Shown here in pieces: positions 9,966-20,511 of a stretch of DNA of 64,000 bases (within the stretch, counting starts at the first letter, position 1; each line of letters opens with the position of its first letter). This DNA is from Durusdinium trenchii (lineage: Eukaryota > Sar > Dinophyceae > Suessiales > Symbiodiniaceae), in assembly GCA_963970005.1 (NCBI GenBank), contig CAXAMN010022851.1:47956-111955 (forward strand), given 5' to 3'. The notes beneath the pieces are model-generated. The model made no database searches. It had not been told where the DNA came from and worked only from the letters and a program-made list of their open reading frames with translations. Both the position numbers and the translations under genes were made by a program.

Positions 9966-11597
9966 GAACATGCTGCTCCAACAACAAACATCGCAAATTG
10001 GCCCCAGTAGGTTGCTGGTACAGGATGTCGGTCGAAGATGGTAGAAGATCTGCTTAATGTGAGTTCGATGCTTGGTGTTGCAATAAGCCTGGCTTGAGAA
10101 GACTTTTCTGTACCTCTAAGGCTCTTGCAACGATTCGAAGGAAGGACATTTGGTTTGATCTGATCGTAGTTCAAGTTTCTGGGGTGGTCCCGCCTGAAGG
10201 GGTCATGAGTCATAGGTGCTCCCAAGTCCCACATGATCCATCCCTTTCCTGTTGCATACAAAGATTGAAGCTGATGCCGATGCCCCTACTGCTGTTCAGT
10301 CAAAGCAGCTCAAATCTAGAACCCGCACAAATCAACAGAGTGAATTGGTTCATATAATTAGGTGGGTCAGTCTGATGAAGCCAGCTTGATTGGTGATGAT
10401 CCTATCTTAACTCCATGGGGGAAAGGAAGAAGCAAGCTCAGCAAGCTCTGGTAGATGAAATGCCCATGTATATAGGTAGACTGTTCCTTCCGGGTGTACG
10501 CTTCCAAGAGAGGGTCCTTTGCAGATCGAACAGTTCGAAAAAGCGTCTTGCAGGAGCATGACCACACTGCAGGACAGCGAGAGGAAAACGTCTGGGAAGA
10601 ACTCTGGATGTGAGTGAGACCATCGTAGGTTCATGTCTGGCCATAGCAGGTGCATTTTGGGGGTCTTCCCTCGACATAGGTGCCATAAGCCAACCAATCG
10701 GTGTCACCGTGATGGGGAAATGAGAATCAAGTCCAACCCATCGACGTCATCCGTTCCCTTCGAGTAGGGGTTGGGAAAGGTTCGGACAGGAGGTCCACCT
10801 CTCCCTTGGCAATTGAGGATTCAAATCAGCTGTAGAGCTTCATTCATGGCCACCAATCATTCTGTGGCAGTCTTGGGGGGGTTGTTTTGGAACCTGCGCC
10901 GATGTCACGATGCGCCCACTCGCTGTAGAGCGGGTGGTGAGGACGCCAAGGATTCGCTCTACAGCTTGCTGTCATACATGCCACCACAGGAGGAGTGGAT
11001 GGGGTGGAGATGGGCACACATGGGCAAACAGTCTTATGGTGAGGGGCATGCTCCACCCCAAACCTGCCAAGGGAGGGCCAGCCCATCAGTGCATGTGGTA
11101 GAGTTGAACGTGGACAGAAGCTGTTCGCCGTTTCCAACAGCTTCTTTCCACCTTTGAACGAAAGAGATCGCACACCTCCCCTCATCGATCGGCGGTCGGC
11201 CTTTCCGCCTTCTTCGGAGCCAGACCCGGGATCCGGCCCTCACCGGAGGCAAGTTTGGAATCCCCTGAAACTAGTAGGAACAAGAAGCTATTAGCTTATT
11301 ATTACTGTTACTACTAGTAAGGCACTTGTTACTACTAGCGCGGCAAGTTTGGGGGTCAGTGTGAATGTCTGTGGAATCGGAGTCTTCCAGACTAGAAATC
11401 CGTCCCAAGCCCCCTCAGACTGGAGTGGGCAGAGGATATGGAGGACGGTCGTACTGGTCTCGTTTCGGATCTTGCAGATCTGGTCGTTGGGACTTGGTGC
11501 CTGAAATGGTTGAGGTAAGTGGAAACTGGACCTGGACACATTTTGGGTCCCCAGGTACCTGCAAAAAGGGTGATTTTCATATCGTCCGACCGAGCAG
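9966..11597. other. Mostly no supported gene
   Basis: A weak exon-like segment (GGEDAKDSLYSLLSYM) sits at about 10930-10990, over an 11-bp inverted repeat (10922-10932 with 10955-10965, GCTGTAGAGCG). Nothing else is convincing apart from the dispersed repeat at 11266-11346. Confidence 0.4.
11266..11346. repeat. CTACTAG-family dispersed repeat
   Basis: Contains AAACTAGTAGGAACAAGAAG, ACTGTTACTACTAGTAAGGC and TTGTTACTACTAGCG, units in both orientations. Confidence 0.75.
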
Positions 11598-11753
11598 AAA
11601 ATGCCCAACCCGAGCTGCAGGATGAAGTGGGCAGTGGCGATGCTGGCAGTGTGATGGTGGTGAACTGCAGCGAATATGCGGATGAGATTCAGGCCGAATT
11701 GGACAACTGGGAGGCTAGTGAAGCTTCAAGCTTCAGGGCTTGCTACTGTTGTT
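11598..11753 (+). CDS. Exon candidate, acidic
   Basis: Bounded by GAGCAG and a canonical GTAAGT donor at 11754. Encodes NAQPELQDEVGSGDAGSVMV, VNCSEYADEIQAELDNWEAS and a Cys-rich end. High third-position G/C. One of the best-supported host exons, but no domain recognised. Confidence 0.65.
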
Positions 11754-12241
11754 GTAAGTGTTTTGTACTTTTGTTTTCCCCAGCTACGAACTTGACAATT
11801 CGAAGTTAAGCTTTTCCAAGCAGCGATCCGGGTGAACATATGTGTACCACTTGACTTTCTCAAAAACTGCCTTAGAGTCTGGTAGAACTCCCCTCATGCA
11901 AGAATTCGGCAGGTCATCCGTTTTTCCTAGTAATACAAGGGTTAATCCTCACGTTTCATGGGCAGTTTTTCTCCAGGTGAATGATTGATTCCTTCTGGAT
12001 CCATTCAATGACTGGTTTAGCTCAGGAAACGCAGTAATTCTGCACAGATTCTGATTACAGTTGTAGGAAACACCTCTGACCTTGTGTTGAACATAAACTC
12101 GTTGATTCTCCTGTAAATGCTTCCAAAGCACCAAAATCCACCAACTAACCTAGGCCTTGTGAAGATAGGATTCGTTCCTTTCACGCTCGACAAGAATATG
12201 GTGGGGAAGAGACCAACGAAAAGGACAAGAGACCACGGGAA

Positions 12242-12515
12242 GTGTTCAACTGGCATGGACACCTTTTTGGTATTTTTTGCGAAGACGGCCGGACGAAGGG
12301 GGTCCCGACGGGGGTCCCGAAGACAGGGTCGCCGGACGAAGGATCTGAAGCACTGCTGTTTTGGCGCCAGGAGAAGCTGTCAGCCATTCCCCTGCACAGC
12401 AACTTGCTGGTGTCCACTGACAGCTATTTGGACCGGTCCATCGTGCAGCTGGTGGCCAAACGTGCCTTGTACGGATACGAAGGGTGCACCACGGAGTTTC
12501 AGCGGAGGGGTCATT
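12242..12515 (+). CDS. Exon candidate
   Basis: G/C-ending codons run through EGSEALLFWRQEKLSAIPLH, SNLLVSTDSYLDRSIVQLVA and KRALYGYEGCTTEFQRRG. The frame is open from about 12200 to 12577, so both ends are uncertain. No motif recognised. Confidence 0.55.
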
Positions 12516-12584
12516 GGGTCGCACGTGTCAGATGTGCCCCGAACAACGGCAGACACACATTGAGAGGCTGGGGATAAGGAAGGA

Positions 12585-12705
12585 TTACACACACACACAT
12601 CGTTCAGTATATAGACATATAGTACTTATTACCTATTATATATCATTATATATATATATATATTAAATTATATATTATATATTATATATTATATATAGAG
12701 TACTT
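12585..12705. repeat. AC and TA microsatellites
   Basis: A short ACACAC run is followed by (TA)n and TATTATA runs to about 12700. Confidence 0.9.
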
Positions 12706-12775
12706 ATCGCGTTACTAGGCCTAGGCGTTCGATTTACTAGAATCTTTCATTGGAGAGAGCCTGTTTTTGGAAACT

Positions 12776-13165
12776 TAAAAAGTCAAAAAAGTCAACTTAG
12801 TAGTCAGTCCCAAAAGTCAAAGTCAAAAAACAGTCAAATCAGAAAGTTTCAGACAGTCAAACAAATCAATTGGCTCAGATCCGACTTTTGTCGACTTCTT
12901 TTTCCGATTGTTTTTTGACTTTGTTCAACTTTTTTAAATTGTTGTATATATATATATATTTGACTTTTGCGAGTTGTGTTCTAATGTTGACTTTTTGACT
13001 TTTATTTGACTTTCTAAAATTTGAGTTGTGATCCATTTTGACTTGTTGTTTTCTTTTTCTACATTTAGTTGACCTTTTGTGATCTATTTTCGACTTTCTT
13101 TTGACCTTCTTTTTTTGCGACTTTTTTGTGACTTTCCATTTGGCGTCTTTTTTTTGACTTTGACT
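12776..13165. repeat. AGTCAAA / TTTGACT strand-switching low-complexity tract
   Basis: From about 12776 to 12870 the plus strand is built from AGTCAAA-like words; from about 12880 to 13165 it is built from the reverse complement, TTTGACT/GACTTT. The two halves can pair into a long imperfect hairpin. The 110-codon Lys-rich minus-strand frame across it is a composition artefact. Confidence 0.8.
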
Positions 13166-13182
13166 TTTGCTTTTTTCCCCAA

Positions 13183-13690
13183 ACAGTTTACTGTTAGGGG
13201 TTCTCAATTCTTTCTTAAGATGTGTCCACCCTTTGTGTCACTGCTGGTGTCCGCCCTTTTCGGCTGGCCATGTAGCATGTCTTTTCATTTGTTTTCCAGG
13301 TCTGTCCGCCCTTTTCCGCTGGCCATGCAGCGTTTCTATTCATTTGTTTGTGAGGTGTGTCACTGCTGGTGTCCGCCCTTTTCCGCTGGCGATGCAACAT
13401 TTCTTTTCATTCCCCACATAGTTTGCCGTTACGTAGGGTTTCTCAATTCTTTCTTAAGATGTTTTTTTATTCCACTGCTGGTGTCCGCCCTTTTCCGCTG
13501 GCCATGCAGCATTTCTATTCATTTGTTTCCCATGTGGTTTGTTTACTTTTGTTTTCCAGGTTCGGTGCCTGCACTGCTGGCATCCGCCCTTTTCCCCTCT
13601 CCAGCATTTCTATTCATATTTGTCTCCCAGGTGATTTCTGCACTTCCCCAAACAGGTTACTGTTAGGGGTTCTAAATGCTTTCCAAAAGT
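13183..13690. repeat. About 235-bp higher-order repeat
   Basis: The segment TTACTGTTAGGGGTTCTCAA followed by TTCTTTCTTAAGATG recurs near 13185, 13420 (variant) and 13655 (partial). Between copies lie repeats of GCTGGTGTCCGCCCTTTTCC followed by GCTGGCCATGCAGC. Satellite-like. Confidence 0.8.
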
Positions 13691-14335
13691 GTCCGCCTTG
13701 CTGCCGGACAGCGTGTCCGCCTTCCGTCTGGCTTGTCTCCCTTGGTCTGCGTTCTTGTTGGTCACTGTGTCCCCCTTCTTGTTGGTCACTGTGTCCGCCT
13801 TGTCTCCCTTCATTCTTTGTTTGTCTCCGGTCTTGTCTCCCTTCTTGTGGGTCATTGTGTCCGTCTTGTCTCCCTTCTGTTTCCTTTTGTCTCCCTTCTT
13901 GTCTCCCTTCTTGTTGATCATTGTGTCCGTCTTGTCTCCCTTCTGTTATCTTTTGTCTCCTTTTTGTCTCCCTCTTGTTGGTCATTGTGTCGGCCTCGTC
14001 CCCTCTGTCTCCCTTTGTCTCCGGTCTTGTCTCCCTTCTGTTTCCTTTTGTCTCCCTCCTTGTTGTCCGTGTTGTCTTCTTTCTGTTTCTTTTTGTCTCT
14101 GGTCTTGTCCCCCTTGTTGTTGGTCACTGTGTCCGTCTTGTCTCCCTTCTGTTTCCTTTTGTGTCCCTTCTTGTTGGTCATTGTCTCCCTTCTGTCTCCC
14201 TTTGTTTCCGGTTTGTCTCCCTTCTTGTTGGGCACTGTGTCCGTCTTGTCTCCCTTGTGTTTCCTTTTGTCTCCCTTCTTGTCTCCCTTGTTGTCCCGCT
14301 TCTTGTTGGTCATTGTGTCCCTCTTTCCTTTACTT
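13690..14335. repeat. GTCTCCCTTCTTGTTGGTCA low-complexity satellite
   Basis: Irregular tandem copies of words such as TTGTCTCCCTTCTGTTTCC and TTGTTGGTCATTGTGTCCG fill the block. It lacks stops in several frames on both strands (up to about 300 codons), but the products are pure repeats. Confidence 0.85.
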
Positions 14336-14344
14336 TACATGTGC

Positions 14345-14835
14345 CTCCTCTCTCCCCCTCTCACTTGCAACCCTTCACGTTTGTCTCCCAGCTGCTCTGC
14401 CTTGCAATCCTTTACATTTGTCTCCCTCTGTCTACATTTGTCTCCCAGCTCTGGACTGCTGTGTCCGCCTCTGACTTGCAATCCTTTACATTTGTCTCCC
14501 AGCTCTGGGCTGCGGTGTCCGCCTCTGCCTTGCAATCCTTTACATTTGTCTCCCAGCGCTGGGCTGCTGTGTCCGCCTCTGCCTTGCAATCCTTAATTTT
14601 ACATTTGTTTCCCAGCTCTGACTGCTGTGTCCGCCTCTGCCTTGCAATCCTTTACATGTGTCCTCGCAAGCCTTTGCATTTGTCTCCCAGCTCTAGACTG
14701 CTGTATCCGCCTCTGCCTTGCAATCCTTTATTTGTCACCCAGCTCTGGGCTGCATGTCGCTTGCAATCCTTTACATTTGTCTCCCTCTGTGTCTACATTT
14801 GTCTCCCAGCTCTGGACTGCTGTGGCCGCCTCTGT
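14345..14835. repeat. 54-bp minisatellite array
   Basis: About eight units start with CTTGCAATCCTTTACATTTG and continue TCTCCCAGCTCTGGACTGCT; several are 54 bp, others truncated. Period divisible by 3, again leaving frames open. Confidence 0.85.
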
Positions 14836-15020
14836 CGCAAGCTCTAGTTGCAGAGTGTTCCGATTTTGAAAACACAAACTGTTTGGGGTCTACGGTGGTG
14901 TAATTTTTTAAAACTTTCTTCGACTCTTTTTTAATCAAGGATTCTGGCCTTACCATATGACAGAATCTTTTCCCGTTCGATGTTTATTTACTGTATTTTT
15001 CATTTGTTTAAATCAGACGA

Positions 15021-15175
15021 GGTTTGATGCCGCGCTCTGCTGCCTTAGGCATGAGCCTGGTCGCCGTGATTGAAGAGTGGCCTGGTCGCAGATGCGTTGA
15101 GTTGACGGGCTGCGTAAGCGTCGGGAAGCGTCGACTTCCTCTTCCACACGCAGTTTTTGCTTGGGGACCTTTTCA
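15021..15175 (+). CDS. Exon candidate
   Basis: The frame reads MPRSAALGMSLVAVIEEWPG, RRCVELTGCVSVGKRRLPLP and HAVFAWGPFQRP. High G/C third positions. The continuation into poly-Phe (TTC/TTT microsatellite at 15186-15206) is probably intron. Confidence 0.5.
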
Positions 15176-15354
15176 ACGACCGGACTTCTTTTTCTTCTTT
15201 TTCTTCTCTAAGCCTTCGTTGAACACATAGACTTCAGCGACCGAGAGACCACCCCACCCTTGAGGCTGGCATGCTCAATGAGCAAGACACACGATGCACA
15301 CGTGTGCCTTCATTGGTCTGAAAGAGTCCAATTATGTTTTCACCGCTGAAACCA

Positions 15355-15432
15355 AAGCTATTAGTGCCACGCTACTAGGAACAAGTGCCACGCTACTAGG
15401 AACAGGTGCCTTACTAGTAGTAACAAGAAACT
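15355..15432. repeat. CTACTAG-family dispersed repeat
   Basis: Two near-identical units GTGCCACGCTACTAGGAACA, then CTTACTAGTAGTAACAAG. Confidence 0.8.
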
Positions 15433-15442
15433 GCAAGATAAA

Positions 15443-15570
15443 CAGCGCATGGCGCTGCACTGTTTCGGTGGGTCCAAGTGTCGAAGCCGCACGGCGAAAA
15501 CGAATCAACGGAAGTGTCGAGCACGAAACGGAGGAGGGAGACACCACGGGGCATTTTTATGTCAGGGTGA
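15443..15570 (+). CDS. Exon candidate, basic
   Basis: Directly after the repeat and an AACAG. One frame reads RWVQVSKPHGENESTEVSST then KRRRETPRGIF, ending TGA. A second frame (SVEAARRKRINGSVEHETEE) is also open, so the frame choice is tentative. Confidence 0.35.
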
Positions 15571-15794
15571 TGTAGGGTGAAAGCAAATCCAGCTGCGAGA
15601 GGGGCTCATGGTGGTTCAGGATGTTCTCCGTGTTTCATGGGTGAAACCTATTCCATCGCACGGGTGTTGCCAGGGTCGGAACGACAGAAGAGTGTGTGGT
15701 CTACAACGCCTCTCGGCAGTTTTCAACGCCGGTGGCTGGCTGCCGGTGGCAGCACTTGTGGTGACAGCGAGTTAGGAGAGAGCTGCGAGAATTG

Positions 15795-15924
15795 GTAACA
15801 AGAACGCTACCAGGAGCAAGGGCATCGCTACTAGTAACAAAGGGCATTAGTAACTCGCTACTAGGAGCAAGGGCGCGACTAGTAGCTCGTGGCCTTACTA
15901 CTAGTAACAAGAAGCTACCAGTAG
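15795..15924. repeat. CTACTAG-family array bounded by GT and AG
   Basis: Units such as GTAACAAGAACGCTACCAGG and CATCGCTACTAGTAACAAAG tile the block. It starts exactly with GTAACA after an open frame (ESCENW, 15700-15794) and ends CAGTAG, so it could behave as an intron. Confidence 0.7.
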
Positions 15925-16437
15925 CTGGGTTGATCCTCTATTCTATATTCCCCTTCTACTATTCTGGTGGCTTCTAGGTGGTCAAAGAGGTGATCTCCTA
16001 ATTGGGAAGCACAACCACCTGCTGACACGCCTTTGTCACGTTTTGGCAGCTAAGCAGCGAGCAAGCTGCATGTCAATGACCACTCTGGAGATGAAACGAG
16101 GAGCTGTCCCAGAGCCACGATCCCAACTGTTGTGTCGATCCTATCCCGACTTTCAGTTAGTTTTTGTCACTTTGTCAATCTTGTGTACTCGCCGTGCTGG
16201 CCCATACGTTACTAATCATTGAGTATGCGTGGTGATGGGACCATACCCAAACATATGCCATCACTTGTCAATTTGTGCCAGCGCAAGGTGATCTAGATGA
16301 ACATTCTCCAGAGCCTGTGAGTCATTGTCAACACCCATTACATAGTCACTAAAGAAAGTGTACAATCTTCAGTCACAGAATTCCATCGAATCTTAAAGGA
16401 AGCCAAGTCCTCTCCCTTTCGACCCAAACTGGGGACA
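15925..16437. other. No supported gene
   Basis: AT-richer sequence without a convincing frame. Confidence 0.5.
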
Positions 16438-16567
16438 GTCTGTGGCCACACACTGGGACGTCCTCATGTGCCTCCCGGTGCGGACGTCGTTTTCGCCTCA
16501 GGTGCCGAGCGACTTCGTCGAGAAGATCGAGATCCAGTGCCTCGCCGTCGGTCGGACGGTCGGTCGG
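16438..16567 (+). CDS. Exon candidate
   Basis: Nearly every codon ends in G or C: THWDVLMCLPVRTSFSPQVP, SDFVEKIEIQCLAVGR. Acceptor GACAG just upstream. Strong coding signal, family unknown. Confidence 0.6.
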
Positions 16568-16866
16568 ACGTTCCGTTGGCTCACTCTGGAGAGGTCTGGA
16601 GCTACATGTCAGGAGTCATCCAAAGTGCTTCGTGAATCAATGAATATATCCAAGTGATATATTCACATTGAAAAAGAGCAATGACAGTTGTTGTTTTAGC
16701 GTTTTGCTCAACAGAAGAGGATTCTTTATTTTCTCTGTGCGACGTGTGTGCGGTTTTGGGGCAATGCCTCTCTTGGTCCAGGCTTTCACGGGCGACGTGT
16801 GAGAAACTCCCATGTTTGGGGAGGAGGGGCAAACCAAAAGTCGTTTCCCTCCAGAAGACCGACCGG

Positions 16867-16908
16867 TGAACTCCTTAGCGTGAACTCCTTAGCGTGAACT
16901 CCTTAGCG
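16867..16908. repeat. 14-bp tandem repeat, 3 copies
   Basis: TGAACTCCTTAGCG is repeated three times exactly. Confidence 0.85.
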
Positions 16909-17477
16909 TGTCGACTTGCTGTCCACCAAGCCGTGGGAGAGGGACACATTTTGTCTTGGGATCGTCGGACGTTGATGTAGGAAACATCGGTCTGGTCCGG
17001 TCTGGTTAGGAAGAAGATGGAATAGTGGGAGTTTTCATAGGTGAATGCCTGTTCATGTGAGAGTACGTGCCTTTAAAATCATTTTAAAGGGTCTGGTTCA
17101 ATAGGTATTCGTCGTGGGATCGAGGTCGGGATACCGCAGTTGCTGGCAGTGAAGCTCAGAAGACCGAAGATATGTTCAAAAAGGGGAGACCCCATCGAAG
17201 ATAACAGCTTCCGCATGAACTGAAGATGGACACATAGACCCCATTAGACCCCTCAAGAAAAGCACAACTACTGCACTTTCTTTCTACACGAGTCATAACA
17301 CACGTCCAGCTCTTTTGGCTTTCCCACGTGCCAGCTCTTTCGCTTCCACGAGTCCACGGTCGTCCACGGTCGCACCGTCTCTCCACTGTCTCTCCAACGG
17401 TCGCTTTCTCGGGGTGGATCCACTGTCGGTCTCGAGATCCATCGCGCGAAAGGCTCAATGTGATGTTCGTAGCGTTC

Positions 17478-17524
17478 TTGTTACTAGTAGTAAGGCCAGG
17501 AGCTACGTTCGTAGCGATGCCCAT
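17478..17524. repeat. CTACTAG-family dispersed repeat
   Basis: Reads CTTGTTACTAGTAGTAAGGC then CAGGAGCTACGTTCGTAGCG. It lies inside a 242-codon minus-strand open frame (17156-17884) that I do not accept as a gene. Confidence 0.65.
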
Positions 17525-17719
17525 CGCCCGAAAGGCTGAATGGTTTGTGCCAAGATGAGGGGGTCTTCCTCTCTCAGCCAGGGCGGCCCAGAGGGGGGCA
17601 CCCGGCCGTCCGACGGTACGGACCGTGAACCGGGAAACTTGAACCCGACACACACCACCTCTGTTGGAAGTGAACAGGTGGGCAGGTCTGGTCCGGATCA
17701 GGAAGGAGATGGTGTAGTG

Positions 17720-17889
17720 GAGGATTTCTTCAAGGTCGAGGAAGCGACGTTCCATTTTGTGTGCAAGAGTTTCAACCAGGTGGTTTGGTTGATTGCGAGG
17801 GCCCCAAGCACTTCTACGAGGGAGGGCCCCAAGACGACCTCCAAACATGGACATTGAACCTGCCGGGAAGAAGACCTGAACCACTCTGA
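17720..17889 (+). CDS. Exon candidate, C-terminal
   Basis: The frame reads VQEFQPGGLVDCEGPKHFYE then GGPQDDLQTWTLNLP and stops at 17887. Two other frames are partly open, so the exact exon is uncertain. Confidence 0.4.
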
Positions 17890-18146
17890 CATCCTAGCAA
17901 CAAGAAACACCGGTGTCCTGAGCGTTGAAGAAAAGGGGATCGAAGGGAACGTCTTGCAGCCGACTTCACCAACATGGGTGTATTTGTACCATCATGGGTC
18001 TTCAGCACAACCATGTCATGCAGCCTCGACCCTCAAAGACCCCTATTTGATGGGGTTGGTTTGTCTCCTTCTAAGACCCGTTGACTGCGTTGTGACATGT
18101 CCTGACCCCAGAGTGAGTGGCGCGCCAAAAAAGTGACCCATACTGA

Positions 18147-18319
18147 GGGGCTTGACGAAGGAGGAGACACAGCTTGCACGTGTCCGGGAGCCACAGAACC
18201 AGGAGGTACTGGGAGGTTTCTACTTGGCTGCCACTGCTGTGGGTCAAAACGTTGGCGTCAGGAAGCGCCGGGTGGTCTGGCCTTTTTGCCAATGGATTTG
18301 CTTTGAGCCATACCGATGA
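18147..18319 (+). CDS. Exon candidate, C-terminal
   Basis: After ACTGAG the frame reads GLTKEETQLARVREPQNQEV, LGGFYLAATAVGQNVGVRKR and RVVWPFCQW, ending TGA 18317. Composition and codon bias look coding; no family recognised. Confidence 0.5.
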
Positions 18320-18535
18320 TTGACTGGCGATAGTACGGTACCTTTTTGGCCCGGTACCTGCAAACGGGACAATTCTGATGGATGTCCGGGCATGTTCACT
18401 TGCGAGAGGTGAGCCGGCAGACGGCACAAACCACAGAGCATCAACATTTGTCAAAGATATGGTGCACACATCATGGCAACTTGATCCTTGTCAAAATCCA
18501 GAAGCCTTTCAGGTCTCTGAGTAACGTCCAGAAAC

Positions 18536-18670
18536 ATGAGGTCTTCGCTGGGGCCCTTGAGGCGAGCGTCGCTACCGGCTACCGGTCAGGTGCTCTCGGA
18601 GAACCTGGGCTTTCTGACCACCACCAATGCGGATGGCAGCGTTACCGAGCCTTGGCGCGACGGAAGACGT
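18536..18670 (+). CDS. Exon candidate
   Basis: G/C-rich third positions in SLPATGQVLSENLGFLTTTN and ADGSVTEPWRDGRR; a GTAACG at 18671 could be the donor. Confidence 0.5.
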
Positions 18671-19079
18671 GTAACGAGTGCTTTGGAAGATCAACGTGAC
18701 AAGACCGAAGAAAAAACATTCATGTTATATATATATATATCTAGCTACCTGCTACCTATAGAGTAAAGATATATCAATTAAATAGTAAACATAGTAATTA
18801 AGAAGGAGAAGAAGGATAAGAAGAGCAACGGTCTTGGACCCTCCCATGAGGATGTCCATAATCCACCCGTTCCGTGTGCATGTCATCAGCAGTGTGTACT
18901 GACCCCCCGGTGCCCGTGAGCGAGTCGCCGAGCCATCGGTCCGACGATGGCGACCCGCCTTCGTCCGTTTGGTGTCTTCAGCGTTTGGTCCGTTTGGTCT
19001 CTTTTGTACATATAACAAAATGCACCACCGAACTGCCGTTTTCTTAGTCGATGAAGCTTGAGAACTTTGTGGGTCTCCA

Positions 19080-19245
19080 CTCTCCTTTCTTGGGCCGACC
19101 TGTGAAGCCCCACACCCACCTCATCCGGATGGATCCAGTGGGGATGGACGACAACCGTCGCTTCGGTGGACGCGACACGGGGCGCCACGCCCAGGCGTTC
19201 AACTTGCAAGAGTTTGAGCGAGAGATGAGATGCTTGGCTGGAGGG
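19080..19245 (+). CDS. Exon candidate
   Basis: Strong third-position bias in LGRPVKPHTHLIRMDPVGMD, DNRRFGGRDTGRHAQAFNLQ and EFEREMRC. No family recognised. Boundaries uncertain. Confidence 0.55.
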
Positions 19246-19962
19246 GGGAGGAGGGCTCATGGGCCACGGGAGCCCTGCAAGTCGCCATCCAGGTTGGATC
19301 GGCTGTTTGAACCTTGTGAGATTTGATGCGACCAGGAACCCAGCTCAGCGACATCCCCGTGGGCGATGAGATCAGGCTGGATGTTCTTCGGGCATCTGCC
19401 AAGTCCTTTGGGTGAAGTGTTAGTTCAGGTGGATGTGGCTAAACCCATGTGGCTGGTCTTTTCTTCTTCCGGCATTTTTGCCCAACGATCCACCAGCACT
19501 TTCAAAGGATCTGACTGATGAAGCTAGGACATGAATGACAAGTGCAAACCAGAGGAGTGTCGATCAGTGTGGAAAAAAGGACTGGTTGATCTGGTTTCTA
19601 CTTCTTCTCCAGAAGTCGCCAGGATGGCCATGGGGTCCATGCCCGCCTCGCCAGGATGGCCATGGGCACTCGCACTGCTCGGGGGCCTAGGTATGGGGAC
19701 TTGGGTATGTAGAAGAGAGCATTAGACCCCACAAATACGGGGTCTGCAGAGGAACATGCTGTTGGAACTCAGATTCTTGATGATTCTTGGGGTTTCATCT
19801 TGGTATCTGCACGTGATGGAGAACATCCCCCATACAGATTGACCCAAACTCGCCACTGGCCACCACCCTGTGACAGGTCCTTTTGTTCCCGAGAGAGATG
19901 GGTCCACGGCACTGACATCTGGACTCCCCAAAGCATAGATTTTGGGGAGGCCACGGCACGTC

Positions 19963-20063
19963 CAGAGGGCATCGTCAGGAAGAGCAGCAGTACATGATCT
20001 ACCGGCTGGTGAAAGAGCTTGGCTTAGAACTGCAGGAAGAAGGCCAAAAGAAGCAGAGGTGCG
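19963..20063 (+). CDS. Exon candidate, charged helix
   Basis: Follows TCCAG and reads RQEEQQYMIYRLVKELGLEL then QEEGQKKQR, a helical charged segment that could be coiled coil. Confidence 0.5.
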
Positions 20064-20126
20064 GTTGCCTCGATTCCATCGAGCTGCCTCTTTTGGTTGG
20101 ATGTGGAGATGAGAACATCTCGGTTG

Positions 20127-20162
20127 TCGTGGTCGTGGTGGTGGTGGTGGTGGTGGTGGTGC
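20127..20162. repeat. (TGG)n microsatellite
   Basis: GTCGTGGTCGTGG followed by about eight TGG units. Confidence 0.9.
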
Positions 20163-20396
20163 CAAACACGGGTTTGGGTGCGCAACCATGACTTTGTAAA
20201 GGGGGATCGAAGTAAGGAAGGCCAGTCTTCAGTTCAAGTAGGCTCTCCCTGTCTACTTGCATCAACTTGCTACAAAGGGCGAGAAAGGTTCTTCACCATG
20301 GTTCACCTTCTTAGTAGGTCAGACCTGGGACCCCGGACCCCACCGGAGGTGGGGTAGGGTGCCGGACCAGAGCTCCTTGAGCTCCCGTCTGAAAAG

Positions 20397-20511
20397 CGAC
20401 CAGCGCCGACAGGGAGGCAATTATTGGCAACATGAAGGGCCTCATCAAGGAGCTCAAGAACACCCTGATGGCTGCACAGCCAGGCGGAGATTGTGTCGAC
20501 TTTGGGACCGC
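20397..20511 (+). CDS. Exon candidate
   Basis: Starts after AAAAG and ends at a GTGAGA donor at 20512. Encodes TSADREAIIGNMKGLIKELK then NTLMAAQPGGDCVDFGTA, with strong codon bias. Unspliced it would stop at 20513. Confidence 0.6.

Noticed and set aside
13676-14847. Plus-strand frames of about 300 codons rich in Ser, Leu, Pro and Cys
   Set aside because: Pure tandem-repeat translation in satellite DNA; three frames are open at once.
17156-17884. 242-codon minus-strand frame
   Set aside because: It includes a dispersed repeat, lacks codon bias, and overlaps better plus-strand exon signals.
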